DNA from: Dugong dugon | Taxonomy: Eukaryota > Chordata > Mammalia > Sirenia > Dugongidae | Direction: 5' to 3' | Assembly: GCA_030035585.1 (NCBI GenBank) | Contig: CM057466.1 | Coordinates: 113,834,182-113,898,181 of the forward strand | DNA: 64,000 nt | Shown here: positions 1 to 10,512 of the stretch, in pieces | Layout: each line of letters begins with the position of its first letter | How positions within the stretch are numbered: the stretch's first letter is position 1 | Translations under genes and position numbers: made by a program | Notes under the pieces: model-generated | What the model saw: the letters and a program-made list of their open reading frames with translations, nothing else | The model's database searches: none | Told to the model about the DNA's origin: nothing

Positions 1-595
1 ACACACTTTTATCAGACTTGTTAAATCTCTTGGGCCCCCTGTCCTCCCCTCGCCCATCAGCCTGTCTCTTCACTCCAGCTGCTGCAGGGCGCTCAGTACT
101 ACAGGTGTGACCTGGCCACACTGCATCTCAGCTCCCCACCAGGTGTGTCACCGCTGGGCCCCTGGGATGCCTCGGGGACCCCCAGTCCTCTGATGGACGT
201 CTAAACCTGGATGCGCTGAGGGGTCTGTTCCCCATGGGGCAGCCCTTGGCCAGTGGAGGGCCAAGGCTGTGGGTAAATACTCTTCTCTGAGGCCCCTCAG
301 GTGGCCAAATTGGGGATATGTTCTCACCGCTCCTCAGAGGCTCTGCAACTGCATGAACCTCGATGGAGAGGATCCACTCAGCAGCACCCTCGGGCTGTCT
401 CTCCTCTGAGCTTCGCTCCTCCTGCTTCCCACTCCTTTCAGGTCTCTGAGAACCCTGTAACCTCCCACTCGTTTAATAGACCAGCCACCGCCCACCCCCA
501 GGACCTGACCCTATAGCAACAGTCCCAGGTTAGGTATGACTTTCCCCGGGAACATTTCCTGAGCTATTTTAGTAATGTCTCTCTGCCTTAAGGTC
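1..595. other. Unassigned GC-richer left edge
   Basis: This stretch is clearly richer in G+C than most of the window and carries no repeat I recognise. A pyrimidine-rich run ending in CAG at about 61-78 is followed by an open frame on the plus strand that stops at 205-207. It could be read as a 3' terminal exon, but I do not recognise the peptide and see no poly(A) signal close by. A second short open frame (301-516) shows no family features. Treat as single-copy noncoding DNA unless homology says otherwise. Confidence 0.4.
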
Positions 596-609
596 TTGTA
601 ACACCCTGT

Positions 610-788
610 TGTTGTGTGCTGTTGAGTCATTTTTGCCTCATGATGACCCTCTGTGACAAAGTAGAACTGTCCCATAGGGTTTCGTAGGCTGTAATCTTTA
701 TGGGAGCAGATGAACCTCTGGGTGGGTTTGAACCGCTAATCCTTTGGTTAGCAGCCCAGCGCTTAATCACTGTGCCACCAGCGCTCCT
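610..788 (-). mobile_element. AfroSINE, long type, with 14-bp target duplication
   Basis: A tRNA-derived SINE lies in minus orientation: its RTE-like tail is at the left and the tRNA-like head with B box (reverse complement of 'gggtttgaacc') at the right. The insertion is bracketed by perfect 14-bp repeats, 'ttgtaacaccctgt' at 596-609 and 789-802, the signature of target-primed reverse transcription. It carries the extra middle block of the long subtype ('ctgtaatctttatgggagcag' region). Confidence 0.93.
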
Positions 789-1036
789 TTGTAACACCCT
801 GTACTTCCTCTTTGCACTCATCACAATCCACAGAAACTGGGCCCATGCAGTGAGTCTGCCTTCTCTCCTGCACCACCCAACACAATGCCTGTACTATCAC
901 AAAGTCAGACCCACAAATTATCTGTCTAGTGAAGAAACAGTCTTGAAATTTTATCCCCTCCCTCTGATCATGCTTACAATAGAGTCATCCTTGAAATTAT
1001 GCCCAGGGTAATCCACCTAAAACTCAAACCTCTCCT

Positions 1037-1215
1037 TTAACTCATGGTTACCCTATGTCTGTCAGAGTAGAACTGAGCTCCATAGGGTTTTTAATGGCTG
1101 GTTTTTGGAAGTAGATCACCAGGCCTCTCTTGCAAGGTGCCTCTGGGTAGACGCGACCTTCCAACCTTTTGGTTAACAGCTGAGCGTGTTAACCGTTTGC
1201 ACCACCCAGGACTCC
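1037..1215 (-). mobile_element. AfroSINE, second subfamily (B type)
   Basis: This minus-strand SINE has a different body from the common type. Reading the minus strand, the head is followed by a block equivalent to 'acccagaggcacc' and a segment ending in 'cagttctactctgacag'. The same arrangement recurs at 16490, 26374, 44205, 53773 and 62847. No clear target duplication is visible, so it is probably an older insertion. Confidence 0.85.
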
Positions 1216-1344
1216 AGATTGAACATGTTGGTGACCACATTCTACAGCTCTGGGAACAGGGGGGACTCATACACAAACCAGTTAGTAACAACCATTGCTA
1301 CTATCCAGTGTGGTTTGCTGTGTGCCCCTTTTTAAAGGGGGGGT

Positions 1345-1497
1345 TTAAGCATCTTAGCCTGTTTAATCCTCATAACAGCCCTTGTTCTAGGTACTGTATT
1401 ACAATCTCAATTTTAAAGATGAAGAAAACTGAGGGATCGGGAAGTCAAGAAGAGTGAGGGAGGCCTTGTTGCTAGTACATGGCAGAGCTGGGTTTGA
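1345..1497 (-). mobile_element. MIR SINE fragment
   Basis: The order of motifs 'tttaatcctcataacagccc', 'aaagatgaagaaaactgagg' and 'catggcagagctgggtttgaa' is that of a mammalian-wide interspersed repeat read on its minus strand. Divergence is high, as expected for this ancient tRNA-derived family. No function is implied. Confidence 0.75.
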
Positions 1498-2657
1498 AAC
1501 TGGTGTTTGAAATTGGGTTCAGAGGGTCCCGAGAAAGAGGTGATGTCCTAGGATGGCTTCACTTTATCCTGGGCTGAAAAATGAGAGAATAAAAAACAGG
1601 ATGGTATTCATGACAAAGGCAGATAGAGAAAATTTAAATTCCAGACAAAAAGCATTTCAGATAAGTTTTCAATATTCCCCTTTTGCCAAGAACGGTAGTT
1701 TATATTCCAGAAAAGATAAAAGAATTGCCATCTATTATGTCTTGATGATTTCCCAATAATGAGGTTATGTACTTACAATTTTTGCCTCCTGAGGGCAGAG
1801 GTTTTCAGCCCTGACGGCCTTAAGAACCCTTCCTGGTCTGTGATCCTTTGCCAAACAAACCCAAATTCCATCCTTCTTTTCCAGTTCTAAAGGTTAATAG
1901 CTGGCACATGGAGTCCTATTTTTCAGGGTATATGTTGTAGACATCCGTTAAAACGGAAAAATCTGCCAATATTATGTTGATGATAAAGGCATTTGAAGGG
2001 AGAGAGTCAGATGCAGGTGGAAAAATGACCAGGAAATATTTTGCCTTGTTAATTGATAACTATGCAAAGTGATTTTTCTCTGAGCTAACAGTGTTAAATG
2101 GAAAGACGAAAATGTTAGCAATAGTTGCTATGGCAATAGAAACAAACTTCCTCCTATCTCCTTGCGCCGACTCCCTTTGATACTGCCCTGGGTGGGTTTT
2201 TTTTTTTTTTTATTTAATTAACCCTCCAGGAAATGTTAAGATTTAAAAAGCCTGTTATTTTTCTTTGGGTGGGAGAAGGTTCTAGAGATCAATAAGCTGT
2301 GACCCTGTCTCCTGTCTCTGATAGGAAGCAGCTGGAGAAATGGCATGTGTGGGTTTGTAATTCTGGAGATGCTGGGCCGGCAGCCCTGGGGGCACTGTTA
2401 CTGGAGACAACAGCAAGGACAAAATCCAGCCACAGAGTCATTGTAGAATTTTAAAATGAATAATGCAGCAGCCAGGACCCTATTGTCAAAAACCCATTGT
2501 GATTCTACGCAAACCAAATTGCTGCTGGAGGGAAAAGTAAAATGATAATCTTTTTTTTCCCTACGAGATTTGAGTGCAGATGATCTGATTCCAAGACCAC
2601 CTTGTTTTCTTTAACATGATACAATCTCCCAGTGTAGGTCGATGGATCGTTTTTTTA
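1498..2657. other. Repeat-poor intergenic stretch
   Basis: No element is recognised here apart from a T run at about 2198-2212. The part from about 2030 to 2640 is low in repeats and mixed in composition (gcagctgg, TAAT-like words, a GC-rich patch near 2370-2400). It could hold a conserved noncoding element, which cannot be judged without alignment. The open frame at 1553-1759 shows no recognisable protein features. Confidence 0.35.
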
Positions 2658-3557
2658 TATGGCCTTTCTTGCCATGGTCTTGTAACTCCCACCCAAATGA
2701 TTGGGTGCAACTATACAAATGAGGTAATTGTGGGCCCATCCAGGGGATTGGATAGCTTGCTAAAAATGCAAATAAAGTTCATGGCAAGTATATAAAGGTG
2801 AGACCATGTAAATAAGGTCTATGGAACCCTACCCAGTGGTTTGGTCAGTTTTGCCATCCCACTAGGCATAAAATAAGCCATTCCAGAGGTGAAAGGAGAA
2901 GATCTCCCCACCACCAAGGAAGAAGAGCCAAGAGCGGAGAGCATCCTTTGGACCTGGGATTCCTGTGCTGAGACCCTCCTAGACCCAGGAGACAGAGACA
3001 GAGCTATAACACTGAAGACTGCGAGGAGCGGTGGCAAAGAAATGGCAGCAGGAGACAATGCAGTATGCTCCCTGGCCCATGGAACGAGAAAGCTGAGCAT
3101 CTTCAGGCTGAGGCTTACTGGTGGAGTTGGGTGCCTCTGGGCACATACCAGCAGAGATAAAACAGCTTTGTAACACTTGCGCCAGCAAGGCAGAGGGCAT
3201 GGGCCATAGAGAGACATGCCTGTGGGCATGGCTGGGAAGAGGCTGTCCTGATGGAAGAACTGTATCCTGAGCCTTCGCGAGCCTGAATTGGAACCTGTTG
3301 CTTCCCTAATCAACCCCATAATCATGAGTTTTATTTAAGAGTTCTGTGTGGCCATTGCAACGAATTATCCAACCCAGCAGAGAAGCAGAGAGTGCCGTGG
3401 GAGGGATGGTTGGTGTGAGAATTGGTAAAAAGATTGGAGAGAAGAGGCATGTCTGACCTCTGCCTCACAGGAATCAGCCTTGGGCTGTTGATCTTGATTT
3501 TCTTTCCCTCCTGTGAAGTTAGAAGAGGTCAGACGCCTCCCCCATACCATCTTTACA
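2658..3557 (+). mobile_element. LTR-like element, copy A (~900 bp)
   Basis: This segment aligns almost end to end with 17987-19000. Shared landmarks are 'cttgtaactcccacc', 'ggggattggatagcttgcta', 'gttctgtgtggccattgcaa' and 'atcagccttgggctgttgat'. It contains TATA-like 'tatataaa' near 2790. The ends are not perfect TG..CA and no target duplication is clear. Inside, around 2920-2990, a ~70-bp stretch resembles the MaLR-like LTRs at 14486 and 15031. I read it as a solo LTR of an endogenous retrovirus family whose name I do not know. An antisense open frame (2819-3325) is probably chance. Confidence 0.6.
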
Positions 3558-4208
3558 CCCAGGTACACCATATCCTACACACTTAAAGTGAATCACTGAC
3601 GGATTTCCCGTGAACATTTTAAATCAGTCTCATTATTTCTCTTTTCCTTTGTTTTTCCTTCCAGGGGGCCGGTTCTGGTCCCTTCTCTCAGCTCTTAAGT
3701 TCTCATATTGTTTCAGTATTTCTGCTATCTCATAGTCCCTACCATCACGTGAACCTATTTTTAAAATTTCTTTTTCTCCTTGACATTTAAGTAAGACTGC
3801 TGAGCACCTCTCAATCAGCCTTGTTATTAGCAGGAAAGTTAGGATGCCTAGTCGGAAGGATTTAGGCTCACTGTACAATTCTCTGGGTTGTCATATTTTA
3901 TTCTCTACCCTCAGTGGACCTCCCAGGGACACACTGGAATGCTGTGGCCCAGGTTGGGGAGAAATGGGAAATTCCGAAATCCTGTGATTCTGCATTTCTC
4001 GGGGCATTTCCACAATTGCATGGTGATCACGCATCGAGTGAGTGAGGCTCAAAACCCACTATGGGACAAAGATAGGACCCCGATGTTCATGCAAGGGTCT
4101 TCCAGGCACCAGCTTGGCCAACACTGACGGAGCAGAGTGCGTCTTAAGGAGAGGTGATGTCTCCTGCACCAACTCTCATCTATATGTGCATTTTGATTAT
4201 TTTTTTGT
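3558..4208. other. Unassigned intergenic stretch
   Basis: No repeat or gene recognised. A pyrimidine run ending in AG near 3640-3664 resembles a splice acceptor, but no exon-like frame with known similarity follows. The short frames here (3633-3878 minus, 3888-4127 plus) lack recognisable domains. Confidence 0.3.
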
Positions 4209-4359
4209 GGGGAGTGCACAGTAGTTAAGCTTTTGGCTGCCAACCAAAACGTCGGCGGTTCGAATCCACCAACTGCTCCTTGAACCATATAGGGCAGTTC
4301 TACTCTGTCCTATAGGGTTGCTGAGTTGGCAACAACTCGACAGTAATGGCTTTTTTTTT
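4209..4359 (+). mobile_element. AfroSINE, short type, head-truncated
   Basis: Plus-strand AfroSINE with B box 'cggttcgaatcc', the 'gggcagttctactctgtcct' block, the RTE-like tail and a terminal T run. The first ~12 bases of the tRNA-like head are degraded. No clear target duplication. Confidence 0.85.
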
Positions 4360-4422
4360 GATGGGGAAAAGAGGAAGCAGGTGGTGGAATTGCATGCTAT
4401 CCCAATCTCAATGAGCTTGTGT

Positions 4423-4634
4423 GAGCCCTGGTAGTGCAACGGTTAAGTGCTCGGCTTCTAACCGAAAGATGAGCAGTTTGAACCTGCTCAGCGACTCTCC
4501 GCTCCATGAGAGAAAGACCTGGTAATCTGCTTCCAAAAAGATTACAGCCTAGAAAAATTCTATGGGGCAGTTCTACGCTGTCATATGGCATTTTGATGAG
4601 TTGAGATCGACTCTACAGCACCTAACAACAACAG
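4423..4634 (+). mobile_element. AfroSINE, long type
   Basis: This copy starts at 'gagccctggtagtgcaacgg' and ends in 'cacctaacaacaacagg'. Between head and tail it contains the ~55-bp extra block ('gagagaaagacctgg .. gattacagcctag') that distinguishes the long from the short type. It lies about 60 bp downstream of another AfroSINE in the same orientation. Confidence 0.9.
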
Positions 4635-6016
4635 GCAACCTGGGTTTTTTAAGCCTTGGTGTAACAAGGAGCTCCATTGTAAAAGCAAATCACTTTATTG
4701 AATAGCTGCCATCCCAGTTCCATTTCTTTCCATTTGATTTAGTTAGATTTCTGCTCATTGAAAAAGAGTAACTTGGTATGAATTTGAGTTGGGGGGTGGA
4801 GGCAGAGTAAGGTTAGGGCAAAGTAGGGCCTGTATCTGAATTGATTTTGAAATGTACTGTCTTCAAAAAGTTTTTAATTTGAAAGAAAGCCAGTTTTAGG
4901 CATATTTTATGTCTGATGATGGAGTTATTTGGACAGCATGCAGTCTGAAAAGGACAGGCATTCTTTCATTTTTTCAGCCATGCAAATGTAGGCTACTTTA
5001 AATTATAGAAAAGTTACCAAGCCATTGATTTTGAAATTCTGAGATCAACTATAATGTGCATTTGAGCCCTCCTCTTTTAGAAAGAAAACATTTACTGATC
5101 TAAGTGTGTATTTAAGCACAAAAATGCCAGAGAAAGACCAACTAGTTCCCCGAAATCACAGATAAGAGAGATGAACTTTTAACTATTTCTCTTCCGTCAC
5201 TAGGAATATTGATAACGAAAGTTCTGTCAAACACAATCATAAAAAAATTCCAAAGAGCTTTCAACCGCACGGGCTCATTTGGTTCTAAAAATAACTTAGA
5301 TATTATCACCATTGATAATATTTTTTATGACCGAAGAAAGACAGGTTCTGGTGGGTAACTCAGTAGGAGATTTCGGTCTTGCTCCACGGTCCCTACAATT
5401 CCCCTCTACGTTCCTCTCACTGCCAGGAAGTGCTCACTCATGACTGCTGCTCTAAATCACCAGGCCACCAGCTTTCAAAAACAAACCAACCAACCAAAAT
5501 TGTTAACTTTTATAGTATTACGTGTTGACCTTTTAGATATTAAATCTCTTATTCGTGCAAAGTATTTTTAATTTTTTGAAAATATGAGTAATCTTTACAT
5601 GATAAAACATAGCATTATGCATTAATATCTATAATTAATGTATATAACAATGCTGAATGAAATTAAAAAATAATGTTCTGTAATAATAATAAAGGGGGGC
5701 AGTGATAACCTTCCAAATCTGTTCTCACTGCACATATCCTAGGAATCTTCATTAAAATGAATGCTGGTTTTCACTTAAGGAGCCTTACAGACAAGGTGGC
5801 GTGTTTCCAGGCTAATTCGTCTAAGTATCTGTGCAATTTACTTTTGAATTAAGTATTTTTTAATGTAAATTTTATGTTGAACTCGGCAAAATTTTATCTT
5901 CCGAGTTCTGAATCATTTTTTCAGCCTACTAAGGCTCCTTCTGAACTAATAGATACATTAGCATTCTTGCCAGATATTTTTCCGGCATGGATTCGATCCG
6001 TTTAGATGATGACAAG
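4635..6016. other. AT-rich unassigned stretch
   Basis: About 1.4 kb without a recognised element. Composition is AT-rich, with short A and T runs and a short tract of repeated 'ccaa' near 5486-5500. No convincing coding frame. Old, highly diverged L1 sequence cannot be excluded. Confidence 0.35.
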
Positions 6017-6024
6017 GCCCATAT

Positions 6025-6176
6025 GGAGCCCTGGTGGTGCAGTGGTTAAGTGTTCAGCTGCTAACCAAAAGGTTGGCAGTTTGAATCCATCAGCCACTCC
6101 TTGGAAACCCTATGGGGCAGTTCTACTTTGTCCTGTAGGGTCGCTATGAGTTGGAATCAACTTGATGGCAACAGGT
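6025..6176 (+). mobile_element. AfroSINE, short type, with target duplication
   Basis: A nearly complete short-type copy from 'ggagccctggtggtgcagtg' to 'cttgatggcaacaggtaa'. The repeat 'gcccatat' occurs just before it (6017-6024) and just after (6180-6187). Its limited divergence suggests a younger insertion. Confidence 0.93.
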
Positions 6177-6581
6177 AAAGCCCATATAGCTGACTGTTGA
6201 CTAACTGCATTTTAAAGTTAGTAAGTGGAAGGGATAAGCCCTTGGAGTAGAGTTTGCATATCTGCTCTGTGGAGTTATGAGAAATCCAGGGTTATTCTTG
6301 GCATGGGATTTACATAGAGGGCCTGATGATCAATGTAGGGACAGGTGCGAGAGATTTTAGTTACTTTTTAAGCTCCTTATAGGTTTGAATTTGGTCAGGT
6401 GCAGAAGGCAGTGATACATCTATTGCTGTAACCTCTTTGGGAGGAGGGCAGCATTCCTGGACTCAAGGTGGGTCTGTGAAACTATGCCTTGTGGGGAAGT
6501 TTGTTCCCAGTATTTTTCACATCACTACACTCACAGAAAATTATAATACATGATTCACTAGGCTAAACCAGAGGGAATTTG

Positions 6582-6736
6582 AAGGTGGTACGGTGGTTAA
6601 GATCTATGGCTGCTAACTGAAAAGTTGGCAGTTCGAATCCACCAGTCACTCCTCGGAAACTCTATGGGGCAGTTCTACTCTGTCCTATACTCGACAGCAA
6701 TGGGTTTGGTTTTTGTTTTGTTTTGTTTTGTTTTTG
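6582..6736 (+). mobile_element. AfroSINE, short type, with (TTTTG) tail
   Basis: Short-type AfroSINE lacking roughly 25 bp of the tail ('gggttgctatgagttggaa' equivalent is missing between 6690 and 6695). It ends in a TTTTG pentanucleotide tract at about 6709-6736, typical of a SINE tail that expanded after insertion. Confidence 0.88.
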
Positions 6737-6948
6737 GGTATATGGCACTTGGTGAAAAAAATTGTCACTTTTCTATATTATATAAAATTATGGCATAAAA
6801 ATAAATTAGAATGTATGGTACAAATTAGTATTTAGCATTTATTTTGTAAAATGCTTGAGTTTCTATAAAATTTCCCCATAAATATTCTAAGATATTAATC
6901 TAGAAAATTGAGCTTATGTCCATAAAAAAAAATGTATTTATTGAGAAA
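6737..6948. other. AT-rich spacer
   Basis: AT-rich sequence between two SINEs. Nothing recognised. Confidence 0.3.
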
Positions 6949-6958
6949 TTGGTAACCA

Positions 6959-7173
6959 GTGTAACCAACAAAGCCAAACGCATTGCCATTGAGTCAATTC
7001 TTACCCATAGCAACCCCATAGGACAAAGTAGAACTGCCCCATAGGGTTTCCAAGCCTATAATCTTTATGGGAGCAGACTGACACATCCTTCTCCTGTAGA
7101 ATGGTTGGTGGGTTCAAACCACTAATCTTATGGTTAGCAGCTGAGCTCTTAACCACTGCACCACTAGGGCTTC
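6959..7173 (-). mobile_element. AfroSINE, long type, minus, with target duplication
   Basis: Minus-strand long-type AfroSINE, tail first ('cattgccattgagtcaattc') and head last ('gcaccactagggcttc'). Flanks are 'ttggtaacca' (6949-6958) and 'ttggttacca' (7174-7183), a 9-of-10 match consistent with a target duplication. Confidence 0.88.
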
Positions 7174-7183
7174 TTGGTTACCA

Positions 7184-7230
7184 CAGTTATCCATTGCCGT
7201 TGAGTCAGTTCTGACTATTGGCAATCCTAT
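7184..7230 (-). mobile_element. Short SINE/RTE tail remnant
   Basis: 'ccgttgagtcagttctgac' and following bases match the reverse complement of the common SINE/RTE tail, but the rest of the element is absent. It abuts a plus-strand AfroSINE, so it may be the remains of an older copy broken by that insertion. Confidence 0.5.
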
Positions 7231-7355
7231 AGCCCTGGTGGCACAGTGGTTAAGAGCTCAGCTGCTAACCAAAATGTCGACAGCTCGAATCCACCAGCCG
7301 CTCCTGGAAACCCTATGGGGCAGTTTTACTCTGTCTATAGCGTTGCTATGAGTTA
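7231..7355 (+). mobile_element. AfroSINE, short type
   Basis: Plus-strand copy from 'agccctggtggcacagtgg' to 'gttgctatgagttag'. The final ~25 bases of the usual tail are missing. It lies between a minus-strand SINE tail and an RTE 3' end, so three related tails occur within 200 bp. Confidence 0.87.
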
Positions 7356-7361
7356 GTAACC

Positions 7362-7657
7362 ACTGTTGTTTTTAGGTGCCATCAAGTCAGTTCAGACTCC
7401 TAGCGACCCTATATACAACAGAACGAAACACTGCTCAGTCCTGCACCATTCTCATGATCATTGTTATGCCTAAGCCCACCGTTGCAGCCACTGTGTCAAT
7501 CCATCTCCTTGAGGGTCTTCTCTTTTTTGCTGACCCTCTACTTTACCAAGCATGATGTCCTTCTCCAGGGACTGGTCCCTCCTGATAACATGTCCAAAGT
7601 ATGTGAGACATAGTCTTGCCATCCTTGCTTCTAAGTAGCATTTGGGAATGACTGTAG
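7362..7657 (-). mobile_element. RTE (BovB-like) LINE, 5'-truncated 3' end
   Basis: Minus-strand LINE fragment. The 3' end is at the left ('tgtttttaggtgccatcaag'), and the coding part reads on the minus strand through the C-terminal domain (FGHVIRR..SLEKDIMLGK, seen in the frame 7470-7661). The same segment recurs at 13379, 36018, 47704, 49441 and 58735. The remnant is too short to encode activity. Confidence 0.88.
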
Positions 7658-7689
7658 ACATCCCAAAATCCTAAACAGGCTGTGCTGGG

Positions 7690-8035
7690 CCCTAGCTGAA
7701 GGAGGTCAACTCGACATCAGGAACAAGAACCCTCTCTTGCAGTAAAATTCCTTGATAAATAAATTTACAGATGCCCTTTAATATATGGCATGACCTTAAT
7801 GACTCTGTTTTTACAACTGACTGACCTTGAAACCCTGTACGTGCTCTGACTCTGTCTCCTGAGAAACCAACATAGAAGAAATTTACACTGACCCTCAGGA
7901 GACCACCTTGCTTGTATAACCTGCTTTCACTGTCCCCTCTTCAGAGCACCTTCCTAATACCTTAGGGTTGACATTGCCCAATTTGAATCATGTCTACTCA
8001 TAATCTATTCTGTTTCACTAATTTCTGGTGTTTCT
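7690..8035 (+). mobile_element. Possible ERV1-type LTR fragment
   Basis: The order of a 'cttgtataacctgc'-like motif and a 'tcttcagagcacc' motif at 7910-7950 recalls the R/U5 side of gammaretrovirus-type LTRs. I see no clear ends and no poly(A) signal in the expected place. It could equally be unique sequence. Confidence 0.25.
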
Positions 8036-8159
8036 CTGCTCATTTAGGTTTTTAACATCACCAGTTTTCTTTTGTCTCAATGGATTTACCTATTCCAGAT
8101 ATTTCATGTAAGTGGGATAAACAATATTTGTCCTTTTGTGTCTGGCTTCTTTTACTCTC

Positions 8160-8733
8160 TGTTATGGATTGAATTGTGCCCCCCAACAAAATATGTTATG
8201 GATCCTAACTCCTATACCTGTGGTTGGAGCCCTGGTGGTGCAGTGGTCAAGAGCTACAGCTGCTAACCAAAAGGTCAGCAGTTTGAATCCACCAGCTACT
8301 CCTTGGAAATCCTATGGGGCAGTTCTACTCTGTCCTGTAGGGTTGCTGTGAGTTGGAATTCACTCGACGGCAAGGGGTTATGCCTGTGGTTATAATAGCA
8401 TTTGAGAATGAGTTTTCTTTGTTATGTTAATAAGCCAATATTAGTGTAGAATGTGTCTTAAATCAATCTCTTCTGAGATATAAAAAAACAGATTAAGCAA
8501 GCAGAGATGGAGGAAGATAGATGCCATGCCGCATGAAGATCATCAAGGAGATGAGGAACAGATGCTGAAAAGATACAAGGCGCTTCCCCCAGAGCCGACA
8601 GAGAATCTTCCCCTGGAGCTAGCACCCTGAATTTGGACTTCTAGCCCCCTAAACTGTGAGAAAATAAATTTCCATTTGTTAAAGCCACCCACTTGTGGTA
8701 TTTCTGTTATAATAGCACTAGATAACTGAGACA
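8160..8733 (+). mobile_element. MaLR-like solo LTR inside L1, carrying an AfroSINE
   Basis: Starts 'tgttatggattgaattgtgc' and ends 'cactagataactgagaca', giving the TG..CA ends of an LTR. The body carries 'gagatataaa' and, near the end, 'aaataaatttccatttgtt', which holds a poly(A) signal. The insert interrupts L1 sequence. Five-base flanks (8155-8159, 8734-8738) no longer match well. No internal retroviral region adjoins it, so it is a solo LTR. It is related to 14486-15007, 15031-15549 and 45335-45848. Confidence 0.8.
8226..8380 (+). mobile_element. AfroSINE nested in an LTR nested in L1
   Basis: Short-type AfroSINE from 'ggagccctggtggtgcagtg' to 'cactcgacggcaagggg'. The LTR bases 'cctgtggtt' occur on both sides (8217-8225 and 8383-8391) as the target duplication. 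Order of events is therefore L1, then LTR, then SINE. Confidence 0.95.
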
Positions 8734-9305
8734 CGCAGCATAATGTTTCAAGGTTCATCCATGTCAAAGCATGTATCAGAACTTTATCTTAATAGCTGGT
8801 TAATACCTCATTGTGGATATGTACCACATTTTGTTTAACCATTCATCTGTTCATGGACACTTGGCTTGCTTCCACCCTTTAGCTATTATGAATAGTGTTG
8901 AAATGAACATTGGTGTACAAGTGACTTTTTTGAGTTGTTACTTTTGATTCTTTGGGAGTATATATCTAGTAGTGGAATTGCTGGGTCATAAGGTAATTCT
9001 GTGTTTAACTTTTTTGAGGAACTGCTAAAGTGTTTCCCACAGTGGCTGAAACATTTTATATCCTCACCATCAATGATCAAGTGCTCTGGTTTCTCCACAT
9101 TCTCGCCAACACTTGCTATTTTCTGCTTTTTAAAAAAATTATTATTATTATAGCCATTCTACTTGGTGTGAGGTGGTATCACACTGTGGTTTTGATCTGC
9201 AAGTGCCTGGTAACTAATGACATGAGCATCTTTTCTTGTGTTTATTGGTCACTTGTATATATTTTTTTGGAGAAATGTCTGTTCATGTCTTTTGCCCAGA
9301 AAATG

Positions 9306-9600
9306 TATACTTTAAAACATCAATGGTACGCTTTAAAAGTCTACATAAAATGCCTGATCAACACTTAAAATTCTTCATAGTTACCATTGAGAAGTTTTGT
9401 TCAAGCAAGTAGGTATAAAAATATGTTTCAGACATTTTTATAACCATGAGAAAATTTACACAATTGATACCACGTTTAAAACATCTTTCGCCAGCAAATG
9501 TAATGTTGACATTTTTGTGGTAATGGGACTAGATTTCAAATCCAGTTGAACTTTAGCATATAAAGTATTTCAACATCATGATGAAGTTCTAGTTTGCAGA
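9306..9600. other. Unassigned spacer with a repeated 50-bp segment
   Basis: Contains about 50 bp (9545-9595) that recurs at 12190-12240 with roughly 85% identity by eye. Otherwise nothing recognised. Confidence 0.4.
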
Positions 9601-10316
9601 ACACATCGTCCTCAGGAGAGCAGATACCTGCAACTGCCTGAGAAACCATTAAGAGACACATGCCCAGACAAACGGATAGAAGTGCCTGACATACCCGAGG
9701 ACAGATTGAGGGCAACCGCGTGCACGGCACCTGATGAGGGTGCCTGCCTTCTCCCAGTGCTCCTTTCAGACTCAGAAATCTGGGGCAAAAGCCCTTCACT
9801 GTTTCCCCAGCCCCTTGGCCACGATGAGCAGTGGTCTTTTCTGTGATGGCTAAGCAGTAGACATTACTCCTAGCAGACCAGTTCCTTGCCATGTTCAGTG
9901 TGTCACAGCAAAGCAAAGGTGATTTTTAGTGCTCATGGTGTTTGCCACCACGATGGAAGAGGGGCAAGCCCTCAGCTCCTTCTCTGCTGGGTCATCTCAG
10001 GGAGACCTGGGTAGGGCACCTACTGTCAGAGGCAGCTGGTCTGGGGAGCTGGCTGCTCAGACCCAACCTGCCCGTGTAAGGGCCGAGGGGCATCCATGCC
10101 TGACAGCCCACCTGTTCCTGCTCACAGCACACATGCTCTGTGTTAGGGTATGGGCAGCTGAGGGAGCATCTTGTCCACAGCCACAAGCCAGATGACACTT
10201 ATTCTCTAAAGGAGATGGACTGGATGCTCAACACATTCCATGGAACTGTGGTTCTTTCCCCTCCAAGAGCTGCCGAGAAAAGCCAAGCAGAGGGCATTCT
10301 CATGGAGTACTACACT
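9601..10316. other. GC-richer unassigned stretch
   Basis: This stretch and its continuation past the SINE (10513 to about 10770) are richer in G+C than their surroundings and contain no recognised repeat. Several short open frames occur on both strands (9929-10195 plus, 9536-9916 minus), none with features I recognise. It might be an unknown old element, a noncoding exon or a regulatory island. The sequence alone does not decide. Confidence 0.3.
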
Positions 10317-10329
10317 AGCAAGGGGCCTA

Positions 10330-10499
10330 AAAAAAACCAAAACCAACCCATTGCCATCGAGGCAATTCCTACTCATAGTGATCCTATAGGACAGAGTAGA
10401 ACTGCCATGTAGGGTTTCCAAAGAGTGCCTGGTGGATTCGAACTGCCAACCTTTTGCTTAGCAGCCGTAGCTCTTAAACACTATGCCACCAGGGTTTCC
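10330..10499 (-). mobile_element. AfroSINE, short type, minus, with 13-bp target duplication
   Basis: Minus-strand AfroSINE with an A-rich stretch at its left junction ('aaaaaaaccaaaacc') and head at the right ('atgccaccagggtttcc'). Perfect 13-bp repeats 'agcaaggggccta' flank it at 10317-10329 and 10500-10512. Confidence 0.95.
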
Positions 10500-10512
10500 A
10501 GCAAGGGGCCTA

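Larger units (their letters stand above)
8040..9305 (-). mobile_element. Old L1 (L1M-like) 3' part, interrupted
   Basis: Minus-strand L1 3' region: 'tttgtccttttgtgtctggc', 'gtaccacattttgtttaacc', 'gaattgctgggtcata' and 'tagccattctacttggtgtg' follow the order of the L1 3' UTR read backwards. It is split at about 8160-8733 by an LTR that itself carries an AfroSINE. With the insert removed, the L1 continues on both sides. No coding capacity remains. Confidence 0.85.

Noticed and set aside
2819..3325. 168-codon open frame on the minus strand, with a partly similar frame in the second copy at 18299-18760
   Set aside because: It lies antisense within an LTR-like repeat, the two frames diverge and have different ends, and neither shows a recognisable domain. 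Similarity reflects the shared repeat, not selection on a protein.
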